A model generated the notes under the pieces. The model ran no database searches, had not been told where the DNA came from, and worked only from the letters and a program-made list of their open reading frames with translations. From positions 1 to 38,166 of the forward strand of contig CAAFWX010000200.1 in the NCBI GenBank assembly GCA_900766795.1: a stretch of DNA of 38,166 bases, given 5' to 3'. Below are positions 23,752 to 30,923 of the stretch, piece by piece (position 1 is the stretch's first letter; each line of letters opens with the position of its first letter). The DNA comes from Oscillospiraceae bacterium. GTDB taxonomy: Bacteria; Bacillota_A; Clostridia; Oscillospirales; Ruminococcaceae. Position numbers and translations under genes: made by a program.

Positions 23752-24582
23752 ATGAGAAATTTCTGCATATTTGCAGACGCAGTGAATTTCATCGAGGATA
23801 ACCTGTGCGAGCCAATCAGACAGGAGGACATTGCAGCGCAATGCTGCTGCTCGCTGTCCGCGCTTCAAAAGGTGTGGCGCTATTGCTCGCACACCAGCCT
23901 TAAGGAGTATATCACCAAACGGCGGCTTACGCGCTGCGCGGAGGATATGCTTCACACGGATTTGACGCTCATTGAAATAGCGATGAAATACGGCTTTAAT
24001 TCGCCCGAGGTATTCTCGCGCGCATTCAAAAAGCTGTGGGGCATTGCTCCCTCCGAATTCAGACGAAACAGACGCTCCGCGGGGATTTTTCCGAGGATTA
24101 TTCCCGACGAGAGCAAGCTTGAAGGAGGAATTTACATGGGAAGACGTGTTGACATTTCCGAGCTTTACGAGCAGCTCAGAGCCGAGCCGGACAGTTATGT
24201 CCTTTGCTGTGATATCGTGGGGCTGATGCCGATTAACGAAAACCTTGGCAGAAATGCCGGCGACGCAGTAATCACTGAAGCATTCCGCAGGATAGACGAA
24301 GCGGCGTCGGATACTATGATGGCATTCCGAATTGGCGGCGACGAGTTTGCTTTGGTGACAGGGCTTGCAGATAAGGACAAGGTGCGTGCGCTGGGCGACT
24401 CGATAATCGCTCAGAACGGCAATGCCATTGAGTGCGAGGGCAAAACAATCCCTGTCAGCGTGCGTATTGGCGCAATAAGGCTTTCGAGCGAGCACCTGCG
24501 CTACAGCGAGCTTTTCAATTCCCTGCAAAACACCATAAACAGCACCCGCAGCGCGGGAGAAATCCTGTTCATGGAGGAATAA
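23752..24582 (+). CDS. AraC-type DNA-binding domain fused to a GGDEF domain
   Basis: A 276-residue protein; ATG 23752 follows CGGAGG. Residues 8-105 form an AraC/XylS DNA-binding domain with two helix-turn-helices; the second is the classic IEIAMKYGFNSPEVFSRAFK followed by GIAPSEFRR. Residues 130-275 form a GGDEF domain. CDIVGLMPINENLGRNAGD holds the conserved Asp and Asn, and FRIGGDEFALV has an intact GGDEF at 195-199. The last helix is not the usual A-x-Y-x-AK and no RxxD inhibitory site is seen. The domain could make or bind cyclic di-GMP or another nucleotide. AraC domains are normally C-terminal, so this order is unusual. A second strong start exists inside, at 24136. Confidence 0.85.
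   Translation: MRNFCIFADAVNFIEDNLCEPIRQEDIAAQCCCSLSALQKVWRYCSHTSLKEYITKRRLTRCAEDMLHTDLTLIEIAMKYGFNSPEVFSRAFKKLWGIAPSEFRRNRRSAGIFPRIIPDESKLEGGIYMGRRVDISELYEQLRAEPDSYVLCCDIVGLMPINENLGRNAGDAVITEAFRRIDEAASDTMMAFRIGGDEFALVTGLADKDKVRALGDSIIAQNGNAIECEGKTIPVSVRIGAIRLSSEHLRYSELFNSLQNTINSTRSAGEILFMEE
24122..24138 (+). promoter_or_regulatory. internal ribosome binding site and ATG at the GGDEF domain boundary
   Basis: AAGGAGG at 24122-24128 lies 7 bases before an in-frame ATG (24136, Met129). Translation from here would give a 148-residue stand-alone GGDEF protein starting exactly where the domain begins. It is as strong as any ribosome site in the window. It may be used for a second product, or be a relic of a gene fusion. 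Confidence 0.6.
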
Positions 24583-24613
24583 GGCGGGATACCGATTCCG
24601 CCCGTGAAATTAC

Positions 24614-24668
24614 ACAGCTTTTCAGCCGCTTTTGCGCCTATTGCCGAAAGCGGCTTTTGCTGTATTTT
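24614..24668 (+). terminator. terminator-like hairpin after the AraC-GGDEF gene
   Basis: AGCCGCTTT (24624-24632) pairs with AAAGCGGCT around 24647-24655, with an outer ACAGC/GCTGT pair. TTTT lies inside the 3' arm and TATTTTCC follows. Confidence 0.7.
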
Positions 24669-24790
24669 CCCCGTATATTGCGGCAGGAATACCTTTGTTC
24701 ATTTTGCAGAATTTGTATAAACTAAATGTAAACTTGCAACAAATAAGCGCCACATTGTCCCATATACTTCACTTTGTCGCGCGTTGTCCA

Positions 24791-24819
24791 TTGAAAAAAA
24801 TCACACCCGCGTATATAAT
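24791..24819 (+). promoter_or_regulatory. promoter of the PlsC-ACP-ketosynthase operon
   Basis: TTGAAA (24791-24796) and TATAAT (24814-24819) have a 17-base spacer. Transcription would start near 24826, inside the palindrome at 24823-24841. Confidence 0.8.
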
Positions 24820-24822
24820 ATA

Positions 24823-24858
24823 CCTGTAAATACATTACAGGAGAGCCGCGCACGCGGC
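24823..24858 (+). promoter_or_regulatory. operator-like palindrome and leader hairpin before plsC
   Basis: CCTGTAA (24823-24829) and TTACAGG (24835-24841) form a perfect 7-bp dyad over the predicted transcription start. Its right arm contains the AGG of the only plausible ribosome site (AGGAG, 24839-24843). GCCGCG/CGCGGC (24845-24850 and 24853-24858) forms a second hairpin between that site and ATG 24867. Folding it leaves 9 unpaired bases between AGGAG and the start. Both suggest control of operon expression; the regulator is unknown. Confidence 0.5.
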
Positions 24859-24866
24859 GTTCAGAT

Positions 24867-25553
24867 ATGAGTAGAGAAAATCCGACAAAACAATCTGTCT
24901 GGGGACGCTTTTTTCAGACGCTGATTACATGGACGGTGTATTTTCTGTTCCGTCCTCGGGTTGTCTACAAGGACAAGTCGCTGAAAAAATCCCTGAAGGG
25001 CAAGCCTGCCGTGTTTGTCCTTAACCACACCCACCATTTTGACGGCGCGTATGCTGGCGCAGTGCTGGGGCGGTTCAAGCCCTATGTTCTCGTCAAGAAG
25101 CAATGGTACGAGAAAAAGACAGTGGGCAAAATGATTAGCTGGTGCCGCTGCATACCGATATCCCTTGACGAGATGGACGCGGAGTGGTTCGGGCGGGCGG
25201 AAAAGCTTCTATCCGAGGGCAGGTCTATCATAATCTTCCCCGAGGGCGGGCTTGCGCGCGAGGGGCATATGGAGCCGTTCAAGGCGGGCGCAGGGCTGCT
25301 GTCGGCGAAAACCGGCGCGCCGGTTGTGCCCTGTGCAATTCACGGCGGCTATCACATGGTTTTCGGCAGGCGGCAGACGATTCTTGTCGGCGAGCCTATC
25401 GAGAGCAATTGCCCCGCAGACATGCGCCACAGCAAATACGCGCGCGGGCTTATGGCGCAGGCGCAGACAGACGTAGGCGCTCTGTACGACGAGCTTACCG
25501 CTCAATACGGCGACTGCGGAACCTATTCGGTCAAAACGGCAATAATGCCATAA
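24867..25553 (+). CDS. plsC: 1-acyl-sn-glycerol-3-phosphate acyltransferase (PlsC family)
   Basis: A 228-residue protein of the family that transfers an acyl chain from ACP or CoA to a glycerol or lysophospholipid hydroxyl. The HX4D motif is in LNHTHHFDGAYAG and the acceptor-binding motif is in IIFPEGGLAREG. A third block, APVVPCAIHGG, is also present. A hydrophobic N-terminal stretch (TLITWTVYFLFRPRVVY) suggests peripheral membrane attachment. It is first in the operon with ACP and ketosynthase, so it may place the operon's acyl product onto a lipid, as acyltransferases do in aryl-polyene loci; this role is inference. Confidence 0.9.
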   Translation: MSRENPTKQSVWGRFFQTLITWTVYFLFRPRVVYKDKSLKKSLKGKPAVFVLNHTHHFDGAYAGAVLGRFKPYVLVKKQWYEKKTVGKMISWCRCIPISLDEMDAEWFGRAEKLLSEGRSIIIFPEGGLAREGHMEPFKAGAGLLSAKTGAPVVPCAIHGGYHMVFGRRQTILVGEPIESNCPADMRHSKYARGLMAQAQTDVGALYDELTAQYGDCGTYSVKTAIMP

Positions 25554-25577
25554 AATTTATGAAAGAGGTACATAACT

Positions 25578-25823
25578 ATGAACACAGAGATTGCAGAAAA
25601 GATTAAGAACATGCTGGTTGAGAACCTTCGTATCCCCGCAGACGAGCTGGAGTACACCTCCGAGCTTTTCGGCGACGACATCGGTCTTGACTCCATTGAC
25701 TCCATCGAGATTATCGCAGGAATTGACAACCTTTTCGGCGTTCAGATGACAGGCGCTGCAAGAGAGAACTTCCAGACCATCGAAACCCTCACAAAGTTTG
25801 TTGAGGAGCACATGGGTGAATAA
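25578..25823 (+). CDS. acyl carrier protein
   Basis: An 81-residue acidic protein; ATG 25578 follows GAAAGAGGT. It has the ACP four-helix pattern, and the phosphopantetheine serine lies in DIGLDSIDSIEI. DSID replaces the usual DSLD/E, which suggests a specialised ACP rather than the primary one. A PPTase gene lies in the same operon. The ketosynthase gene starts 2 bases after its stop. Confidence 0.93.
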   Translation: MNTEIAEKIKNMLVENLRIPADELEYTSELFGDDIGLDSIDSIEIIAGIDNLFGVQMTGAARENFQTIETLTKFVEEHMGE

Positions 25824-25825
25824 TC

Positions 25826-28165
25826 ATGGCTGATAACAGACGTGTTGTTGTAACGGGCTTGGGGCTTATCTGCGCTGTCGGCGAGAATGTTGAGCAGTGC
25901 TGGAGCAGCGTTGTGAACGGAGTTTCGGGAATACGCGACGTGGTTTCCGTCGACACGGAGGGCTGCTATGCCCATAAGGGCGCAGAGGTGCTGAAAGCTT
26001 CCTCTGAGCTATCGGATGAGAACTACGACCGCTCCTCGCTGCTGTGCATTAAGGCGGCGGGGGAGGCTATTGCGGACGCGGGGATTTCCGCTGACGAAAA
26101 GAATATTGGCGTTATCCTCGGCAACTGCGTGGGCGGCGCTGCAAGCATTGACAAGTACTACACCGATGAGCTGCTTAACGGCGGCGCTGATTCCGCCGAT
26201 ATCCTCAAAATGCCCGCTTCCGCTATCGCAAACAACGTTGCGAACCACTTCGGCTTCTGCGGCGTGACCGCAAATATCGTAAACGCCTGCGCGGCGGGAA
26301 CGATGTCCCTTGCCTATGCCTGCGACCTTATCCGCGCGGGAAAGGCGGAGGTGTTTGCCGCAGGCGGCACCGACAGCTTCTCCTCGCTTGCGTTTGCGGG
26401 CTTCCACGCGCTTCATGCCTTGGACGAAAACGGCTGCGCGCCGCTCAACCATAACACGGGAATAACCCTCGGCGAGGGTGCGGGAATACTCATTCTCGAA
26501 AGCTACGAGCACGCAAAGGCGCGCGGCGCGAAGATATACTGCGAGGTGTTAGGCTCGGGAGTCAGCTCCGACGCGCACCACATCACCGCTCCCCGTCCCG
26601 ACGGAATGGGGCAGATGCTTGCAACCACCCGCGCGGTGAAGAACTCCGGGCTTTCCTTTATGGACATCGACTATGTGAACGCCCACGGCACGGGCACGGC
26701 AAAGAACGACGACGCGGAGTTCCTTTCCGTTCACACGCTGTTTGACGGCAACGACCATCTCTCCGTGTCATCCACGAAATCCATGACGGGACACTGCCTT
26801 GGCGCGGCAGGCTCGATTGAGGCTGTGCTTACCGTCAAAGCTGTCTGCGAGGACGTAGTGCCGCCCACAATCGGCTACAACGAGGAGGATTTGGCGCGGC
26901 TGCGCGAAAAGGCGGGAGAAATCGACTTTGTTCCCAACACGAAGCATGAGAAACCCGTAAACTTCGCGGTTTCCAACTCCTTTGCGTTCGGCGGCAACAA
27001 TGCTTCCATCGTTTTTGCGAAGAACCCCCGCGAAATCCCCGACCACACCAACACAAGCCGCATTTTCATCACGGGAATAGGCGAGCTTACAGGCGCTATG
27101 GATTGTGCCGACGGCAAGGGAAAGCGCTGCGAGATAACCGCCGACGACTATAAGGAGCACGGCATAAAGATGGCGTTCTACCGCAAGCTTGACCGCTTCT
27201 CACAGCTTCAGCTTATAAGCGGCATGAGAGCGCTTGCGGACGGCAAAATCACCATCACCGACGACAACAAGACGGACGTTGGCATAATTATCGGCACTTC
27301 CGACGGACCCATGACCGAGATAGTCGGCTTCCAGAAGAACACTGTCGAGAACGGCACGGCAAACGGAAGCGCATTCAGCTTCCCGAACACCGTCTACAAC
27401 GCAGCTGGCGGCTACTTCTCCATCTTCGCTGGAATCATGGGCTATAACGTCACCGTTGCAAACGGCGTGCAGGCAGGCTTGCAGAGCGTCTGCTACGCGG
27501 CTGACGTGCTTCACAGCAGCGAGGAGAGCATAATGGTGGCTTCCGGCACGGACGAGAATACCGACGTCACCGCCGAGCTTTACGGAAAGCTTGGGCTGCT
27601 TGCAGACACTGCGCCCTATTCGCGGGAGAGCGCGGGCTTTTCCCTTGGCGAAGGCTCCGTGTCGCTCATTCTCGAAACCGAGGAAAGCGCAGCAAAGCGC
27701 GGCGCACAGAAATACGCCGAAATCGCGGGCTGCGGCATGGCGCATAAATCGGTGGAATTTGGCAGGCTTTCAGGCTCCGAGGGAGCAATGAAGCAGGCAA
27801 TAGCGCAGGCTCTTTCCGAAGCGGGGATTGCCCCCGATGATATCAGCGCGGTATGCGCCTTTGCAAACGGACACAAAGCCGTTGACGAAATCGAGCTTTC
27901 GGTTTACCGCGACATTTTCACAAAGGAAATGCCCCTCATCTGCGTTAAGGAGGAGATGGGCGAAGCCAGAGCGGCGGCTTGTGCAATGCAGGTGGCTTTT
28001 GCCGCAAAGCTGCTTTCGGGAAAGACCGACAGCGCAAAGGCTCACCTCATGACAAAGGACGGCATTTCGGACGTTACGGTAAACGGCGCGGACATGAAGT
28101 ACATTCTCGCTGTCGGCTACGGCGCGGGTGGCTCGTATTCCGCTGTTGTTATCAAAAAAATATAA
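25826..28165 (+). CDS. double beta-ketoacyl synthase: active KS fused to a catalytically dead KS (chain-length-factor-like)
   Basis: A 779-residue protein, twice the usual FabF length. Residues 5-400 are a complete FabF-type ketosynthase with Cys155 (VNACAAGT), His287 (NAHGTGT) and His323 (TKSMTGHCLGAAG). Residues 411-779 are a second thiolase-fold KS. It keeps SAGFSLGEGSVSLILE and the C-terminal GYGAGGSYSAVV but has Val548 for the Cys (NGVQAG), Asn681 for the first His (FANGHKAVDE) and Glu713 for the second (KEEMGEARAAA). This resembles the KS-alpha/KS-beta (CLF) pairs of type II polyketide synthases and the KS-CLF of PfaC, but as one chain. It would extend acyl-ACP with malonyl-ACP; the dead half may set chain length. 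The start is ATG 25826, two bases after the ACP stop. Confidence 0.88.
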   Translation: MADNRRVVVTGLGLICAVGENVEQCWSSVVNGVSGIRDVVSVDTEGCYAHKGAEVLKASSELSDENYDRSSLLCIKAAGEAIADAGISADEKNIGVILGNCVGGAASIDKYYTDELLNGGADSADILKMPASAIANNVANHFGFCGVTANIVNACAAGTMSLAYACDLIRAGKAEVFAAGGTDSFSSLAFAGFHALHALDENGCAPLNHNTGITLGEGAGILILESYEHAKARGAKIYCEVLGSGVSSDAHHITAPRPDGMGQMLATTRAVKNSGLSFMDIDYVNAHGTGTAKNDDAEFLSVHTLFDGNDHLSVSSTKSMTGHCLGAAGSIEAVLTVKAVCEDVVPPTIGYNEEDLARLREKAGEIDFVPNTKHEKPVNFAVSNSFAFGGNNASIVFAKNPREIPDHTNTSRIFITGIGELTGAMDCADGKGKRCEITADDYKEHGIKMAFYRKLDRFSQLQLISGMRALADGKITITDDNKTDVGIIIGTSDGPMTEIVGFQKNTVENGTANGSAFSFPNTVYNAAGGYFSIFAGIMGYNVTVANGVQAGLQSVCYAADVLHSSEESIMVASGTDENTDVTAELYGKLGLLADTAPYSRESAGFSLGEGSVSLILETEESAAKRGAQKYAEIAGCGMAHKSVEFGRLSGSEGAMKQAIAQALSEAGIAPDDISAVCAFANGHKAVDEIELSVYRDIFTKEMPLICVKEEMGEARAAACAMQVAFAAKLLSGKTDSAKAHLMTKDGISDVTVNGADMKYILAVGYGAGGSYSAVVIKKI

Positions 28166-28219
28166 ATTGCACGGGGCGGATTATTCTGCCCCTGCATGAC
28201 GATATAAGGAGAAATTGAT

Positions 28220-28951
28220 TTGGAAAAGGTTGCACTTGTAACAGGCGCTTCAAGAGGCATAGGCAGAGCCTGCGCGATAAAGCTTGCGGAATGCGGCTAT
28301 GACGTTGCGGTAAACTTTGTCAGCAACGAAGCAAAGGCGCAGGAGGTTGTCGCCGAGATAGAAAAGCTTGGCAGAAAGGGCTATGCCGTAAAGGCAGACA
28401 CCGCCGACCTTAAGGCGGTTCAGGGCATGTTCCGCGAGGTGTATAAGCAGTTCGGCAGGCTTGACGTGCTGGTGAACAACGCGGGCGTTGTGGACGACGC
28501 ATATCTTCTGATGATAAACGAGGATTCGCTCTCCAGAAGCCTTGACATCAACATCAAGGGCTACTTCCACTGCGCGCAGCAGGCGGCGCTAAAGATGATT
28601 AAGACGGGCGGCAGGATTGTGAACGTGTCCTCGGTGTCCTCCGTGCTTGCGGTGGAGGGTCAGGGCGTGTATTCCGCGACAAAGGGCGCGGTGAACTCCA
28701 TGACCGCAACTCTCGCAAAGGAGCTTGCCCCGAGGAATATTCTCGTAAACGCGGTTGCCCCCGGCTTTATCGAAACCGAGATGATGGACGCAATCCCCGA
28801 GGAAAAGAAGGCGGAATACCTTAAAGCCGTTCCCATGCACCGCTTCGGAACAGCCGAGGACGTGGCAAACGCTGTCGCCATGCTGTGCTCGGACGCTTTT
28901 TCGTACATGACGGGACAGGTTATCGTGCTTGACGGAGGTCTTAGCCTGTGA
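28220..28951 (+). CDS. fabG: 3-oxoacyl-ACP reductase (FabG-type ketoreductase)
   Basis: A 243-residue short-chain dehydrogenase starting at TTG 28220 behind AAGGAGA (28206-28212). Motifs: TGASRGIG (NADPH binding), VNNAGV, VNVSSVSS (catalytic Ser) and YSATKGA (Tyr-x3-Lys), then APGFIETEM. It reduces 3-ketoacyl-ACP to 3-hydroxyacyl-ACP. Its gene overlaps the next by one base. Whether it serves primary fatty-acid synthesis or a dedicated pathway cannot be read from its sequence; the ketosynthase fusion next to it favours a dedicated one. Confidence 0.95.
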   Translation: MEKVALVTGASRGIGRACAIKLAECGYDVAVNFVSNEAKAQEVVAEIEKLGRKGYAVKADTADLKAVQGMFREVYKQFGRLDVLVNNAGVVDDAYLLMINEDSLSRSLDINIKGYFHCAQQAALKMIKTGGRIVNVSSVSSVLAVEGQGVYSATKGAVNSMTATLAKELAPRNILVNAVAPGFIETEMMDAIPEEKKAEYLKAVPMHRFGTAEDVANAVAMLCSDAFSYMTGQVIVLDGGLSL

Positions 28952-29394
28952 TGAACCTTTTGGAGATAAATTCCCGAATAAAGCAGCGCCCGCCGTTTCA
29001 GATGATTGAGCGCGTGCTGGAGCTTGAGCCGAACGTTTCCGCAAAGGGCATAAAGTGCGTTTCGGTGAACGAGCCGTATTTTGCGGGGCATTTCCCCGAC
29101 GCGCCGATAATGCCGGGAGTTCTCGTTATCGAGTGCGCGGCGCAGCTTTGCTCGCTGGTGATTGCTCCCGAGGGAGCGGCAGGGCAGGACAAGCTGTATG
29201 TTCTGCTTAAGGTCAGGGACTTTAAGTTCCTGAAGCCTGTCATACCGGGCGACAGGCTTGTCATTGACGTAACCTGCACCATGGCAAGCGCCGCCGCATA
29301 TGAGTTTTCCGCCGTCGTTTCGGTTGACGGAAAGGTTAAGGCTAAGGGGAGTATGCTCTTTTCCGCAATAGACAGGAGCGCGGTTTATGAGTGA
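28951..29394 (+). CDS. fabZ: 3-hydroxyacyl-ACP dehydratase (FabZ-type)
   Basis: A 147-residue hot-dog-fold protein. ATG 28951 shares one base with the fabG stop (TGATG) and has CGGAGGTC upstream. The catalytic segment GHFPDAPIMPGVLVIECAAQ keeps the FabZ His and Glu. KQRPPFQMIERVLELEP is the family N-terminus. It removes water from 3-hydroxyacyl-ACP to make trans-2-enoyl-ACP. No enoyl reductase is seen in the operon, so the double bond might be kept. Confidence 0.94.
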   Translation: MNLLEINSRIKQRPPFQMIERVLELEPNVSAKGIKCVSVNEPYFAGHFPDAPIMPGVLVIECAAQLCSLVIAPEGAAGQDKLYVLLKVRDFKFLKPVIPGDRLVIDVTCTMASAAAYEFSAVVSVDGKVKAKGSMLFSAIDRSAVYE

Positions 29395-30034
29395 GATGGA
29401 GATTTTCAGCAGCGCGTGCATTGTGACAGGCGGCGAGGAGCTGCGCAGGCGCGTTGAGAACACGATGATGTTCTATGCTCCCGAGGGCGGTTATTTTGAC
29501 CTCATTCTGGAACGGGAGGGCGCAGCCTTTGCGGAAAGCGCCTGCGGCTTCCTGCTTCTTGACAGCCTTTTGCTGTGCCGCGGCATTGACCGCGCGGGGC
29601 TTGTCCTCGAGCGCACTCCCGCGGGCAGACCCTTTGTCGCAAACCGCGGGGATATTGATTTCAGCATTTCTCACAGCGAGGGGTGTGCGTTTTGTGCGCT
29701 GGCGCTGGGCGAGGGCGCGGGAGTGGGCGCGGACATTCAGCGCGACCGCGGCTATTCCGAGGAAAAGCTTTCGGAGCTGTCAAAGGCGTTCATGACCGAA
29801 GCGGAGTATGCGCAGTTCCTTGCCGCCGCGGACAAGACAAGCTTCTTCTACCGCACATGGACGGCAAACGAGGCTGCGCAAAAACGCGCGGGCGCGAGCA
29901 TTTTTGGCGGCAATTCCGACAGACCCGACGGCGGCGAGCTTTATGCAAGCGGAATCATCACCGCCTGCGGAAAAAGGTATTTTTACAGCATTGACAGAGC
30001 GGCGGAATGCTGCTCGGAAAGTGAGATAAAATGA
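29387..30034 (+). CDS. 4'-phosphopantetheinyl transferase, Sfp type
   Basis: A 215-residue protein whose ATG 29387 overlaps the fabZ stop by 8 bases. Motifs: TPAGRPFV, DFSISHSEG, VGADIQRD (metal-binding Asp) and FYRTWTANEAAQKR, in which the Glu and the Lys four residues later are kept but the first Lys of the usual W-x2-KE is Asn. It loads the phosphopantetheine arm from CoA onto a carrier protein, most likely the ACP of this operon. Sfp-type enzymes are often dedicated to a specialised pathway, whereas AcpS serves primary metabolism. Confidence 0.88.
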   Translation: MSEMEIFSSACIVTGGEELRRRVENTMMFYAPEGGYFDLILEREGAAFAESACGFLLLDSLLLCRGIDRAGLVLERTPAGRPFVANRGDIDFSISHSEGCAFCALALGEGAGVGADIQRDRGYSEEKLSELSKAFMTEAEYAQFLAAADKTSFFYRTWTANEAAQKRAGASIFGGNSDRPDGGELYASGIITACGKRYFYSIDRAAECCSESEIK

Positions 30035-30735
30035 AAGTTCTTGTACTTAACGGAAGCCCCAAAGCGGAGCGCAGCAACACGCTGAACATCACAAAAGCCT
30101 TTGTGGCGGGCTTTCCCGAGGGAACAGAGGTTGAATATGTGAACCTTTACAGGATGAATATAAAGCCCTGCGTGGGGTGCTTTTCCTGCTGGAGCAAAAC
30201 CGGGGGGCATTGCGTGATACAGGACGATATGCAGCAGCTTTACGGAAAAATCTCCGCAGCGGATATCATCATAGAAAGCTTCCCGCTATATTTCTTCGGA
30301 ATGCCGAGCCAGATGAAAGCGATGACCGACCGCTGCCTGCCGTTCATGCTTCCGTATATGGGGAATCTTGTGGAGGACAAGAACGCTTCCTTCCACGAGC
30401 TTCGCGACGAAAGTATGCACGACAAGCGGCTTGTGGTGATAAGCACCTGCGGCTATGTTGACGCGAAGCCGATGTTCCCCGCGCTGCTGAAGGAGCTTGA
30501 CCTTATCGCAGGCGAGGGCGGCTACACCGCGATACTCTGCCCCGAGGGAGAGCTGTTTATTGCCGAAAAAGCGAAGCGCCAGCGCGAGGGCTACCTCTGC
30601 GACATCACAAAGGCGGGCGCGGAGTTTGCCCAAAACAGACGTCTTTCCAATGAAACGATGGAGCGCATATCAAAACCCATTCTCTCCCCGAAAGGCTTTG
30701 AAACTATAACCCTCGCCCATTGGGGAATGATGTAG
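30031..30735 (+). CDS. flavodoxin-fold NAD(P)H/FMN-dependent oxidoreductase
   Basis: A 234-residue protein whose ATG overlaps the PPTase stop by 4 bases. It has the phosphate-binding loop NGSPKAERSNT at the N-terminus, the Cys pair CVGCFSC in the iron-sulfur flavoprotein-like position, and SFPLYFFGMPSQMKAMTDR for flavin binding. The longer C-terminal part (from about 175) is helical. It probably reduces a small or acyl substrate with FMN. Its TAG stop (30733-30735) is formed by the first bases of a palindromic repeat, so the original C-terminus may have been different. Whether it belongs to the acyl pathway is inferred from operon position. Confidence 0.82.
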   Translation: MKVLVLNGSPKAERSNTLNITKAFVAGFPEGTEVEYVNLYRMNIKPCVGCFSCWSKTGGHCVIQDDMQQLYGKISAADIIIESFPLYFFGMPSQMKAMTDRCLPFMLPYMGNLVEDKNASFHELRDESMHDKRLVVISTCGYVDAKPMFPALLKELDLIAGEGGYTAILCPEGELFIAEKAKRQREGYLCDITKAGAEFAQNRRLSNETMERISKPILSPKGFETITLAHWGMM

Positions 30736-30801
30736 GGGCGACCTTTGGTCGCCCGCAGGTCGTCCCTACCTGTTATTCTTTAGGAAAAATTGATTTCCGT
30801 G
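30732..30801. repeat. palindromic dispersed repeat, shortened copy
   Basis: GTAGGGGCGACC, TTT, GGTCGCCCGC (30732-30756) matches the first arm of the element at 20411. It is followed by AGGTCGTCCCTAC, the remains of the second arm, and by GGAAAAATTGATTTCCGTG, which matches that copy's right flank. It abuts the flavoprotein gene and lies 18 bases before the next promoter. Confidence 0.8.
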
Positions 30802-30819
30802 TCGCAGCGTCAAAACCGT

Positions 30820-30848
30820 TTGACAACCCCCTGCAAAAGTAGTATAAT
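30820..30848 (+). promoter_or_regulatory. SigA-type promoter for the cyclophilin gene
   Basis: TTGACA (30820-30825) and TATAAT (30843-30848) are spaced by 17 bases, a perfect consensus. Confidence 0.9.
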
Positions 30849-30923
30849 AGGGGCAGAGTTGGCAGGCTGCGTAATAACGCTCTGTTGATTTATGAATTAA
30901 TATTACAACAAGGAGAACAAAAA

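Noticed and set aside
24720..24866. FapR- or FabT-type operator before the acyl operon
   Set aside because: The dyad CCTGTAA/TTACAGG does not fit either consensus; it is kept only as an unassigned palindrome.
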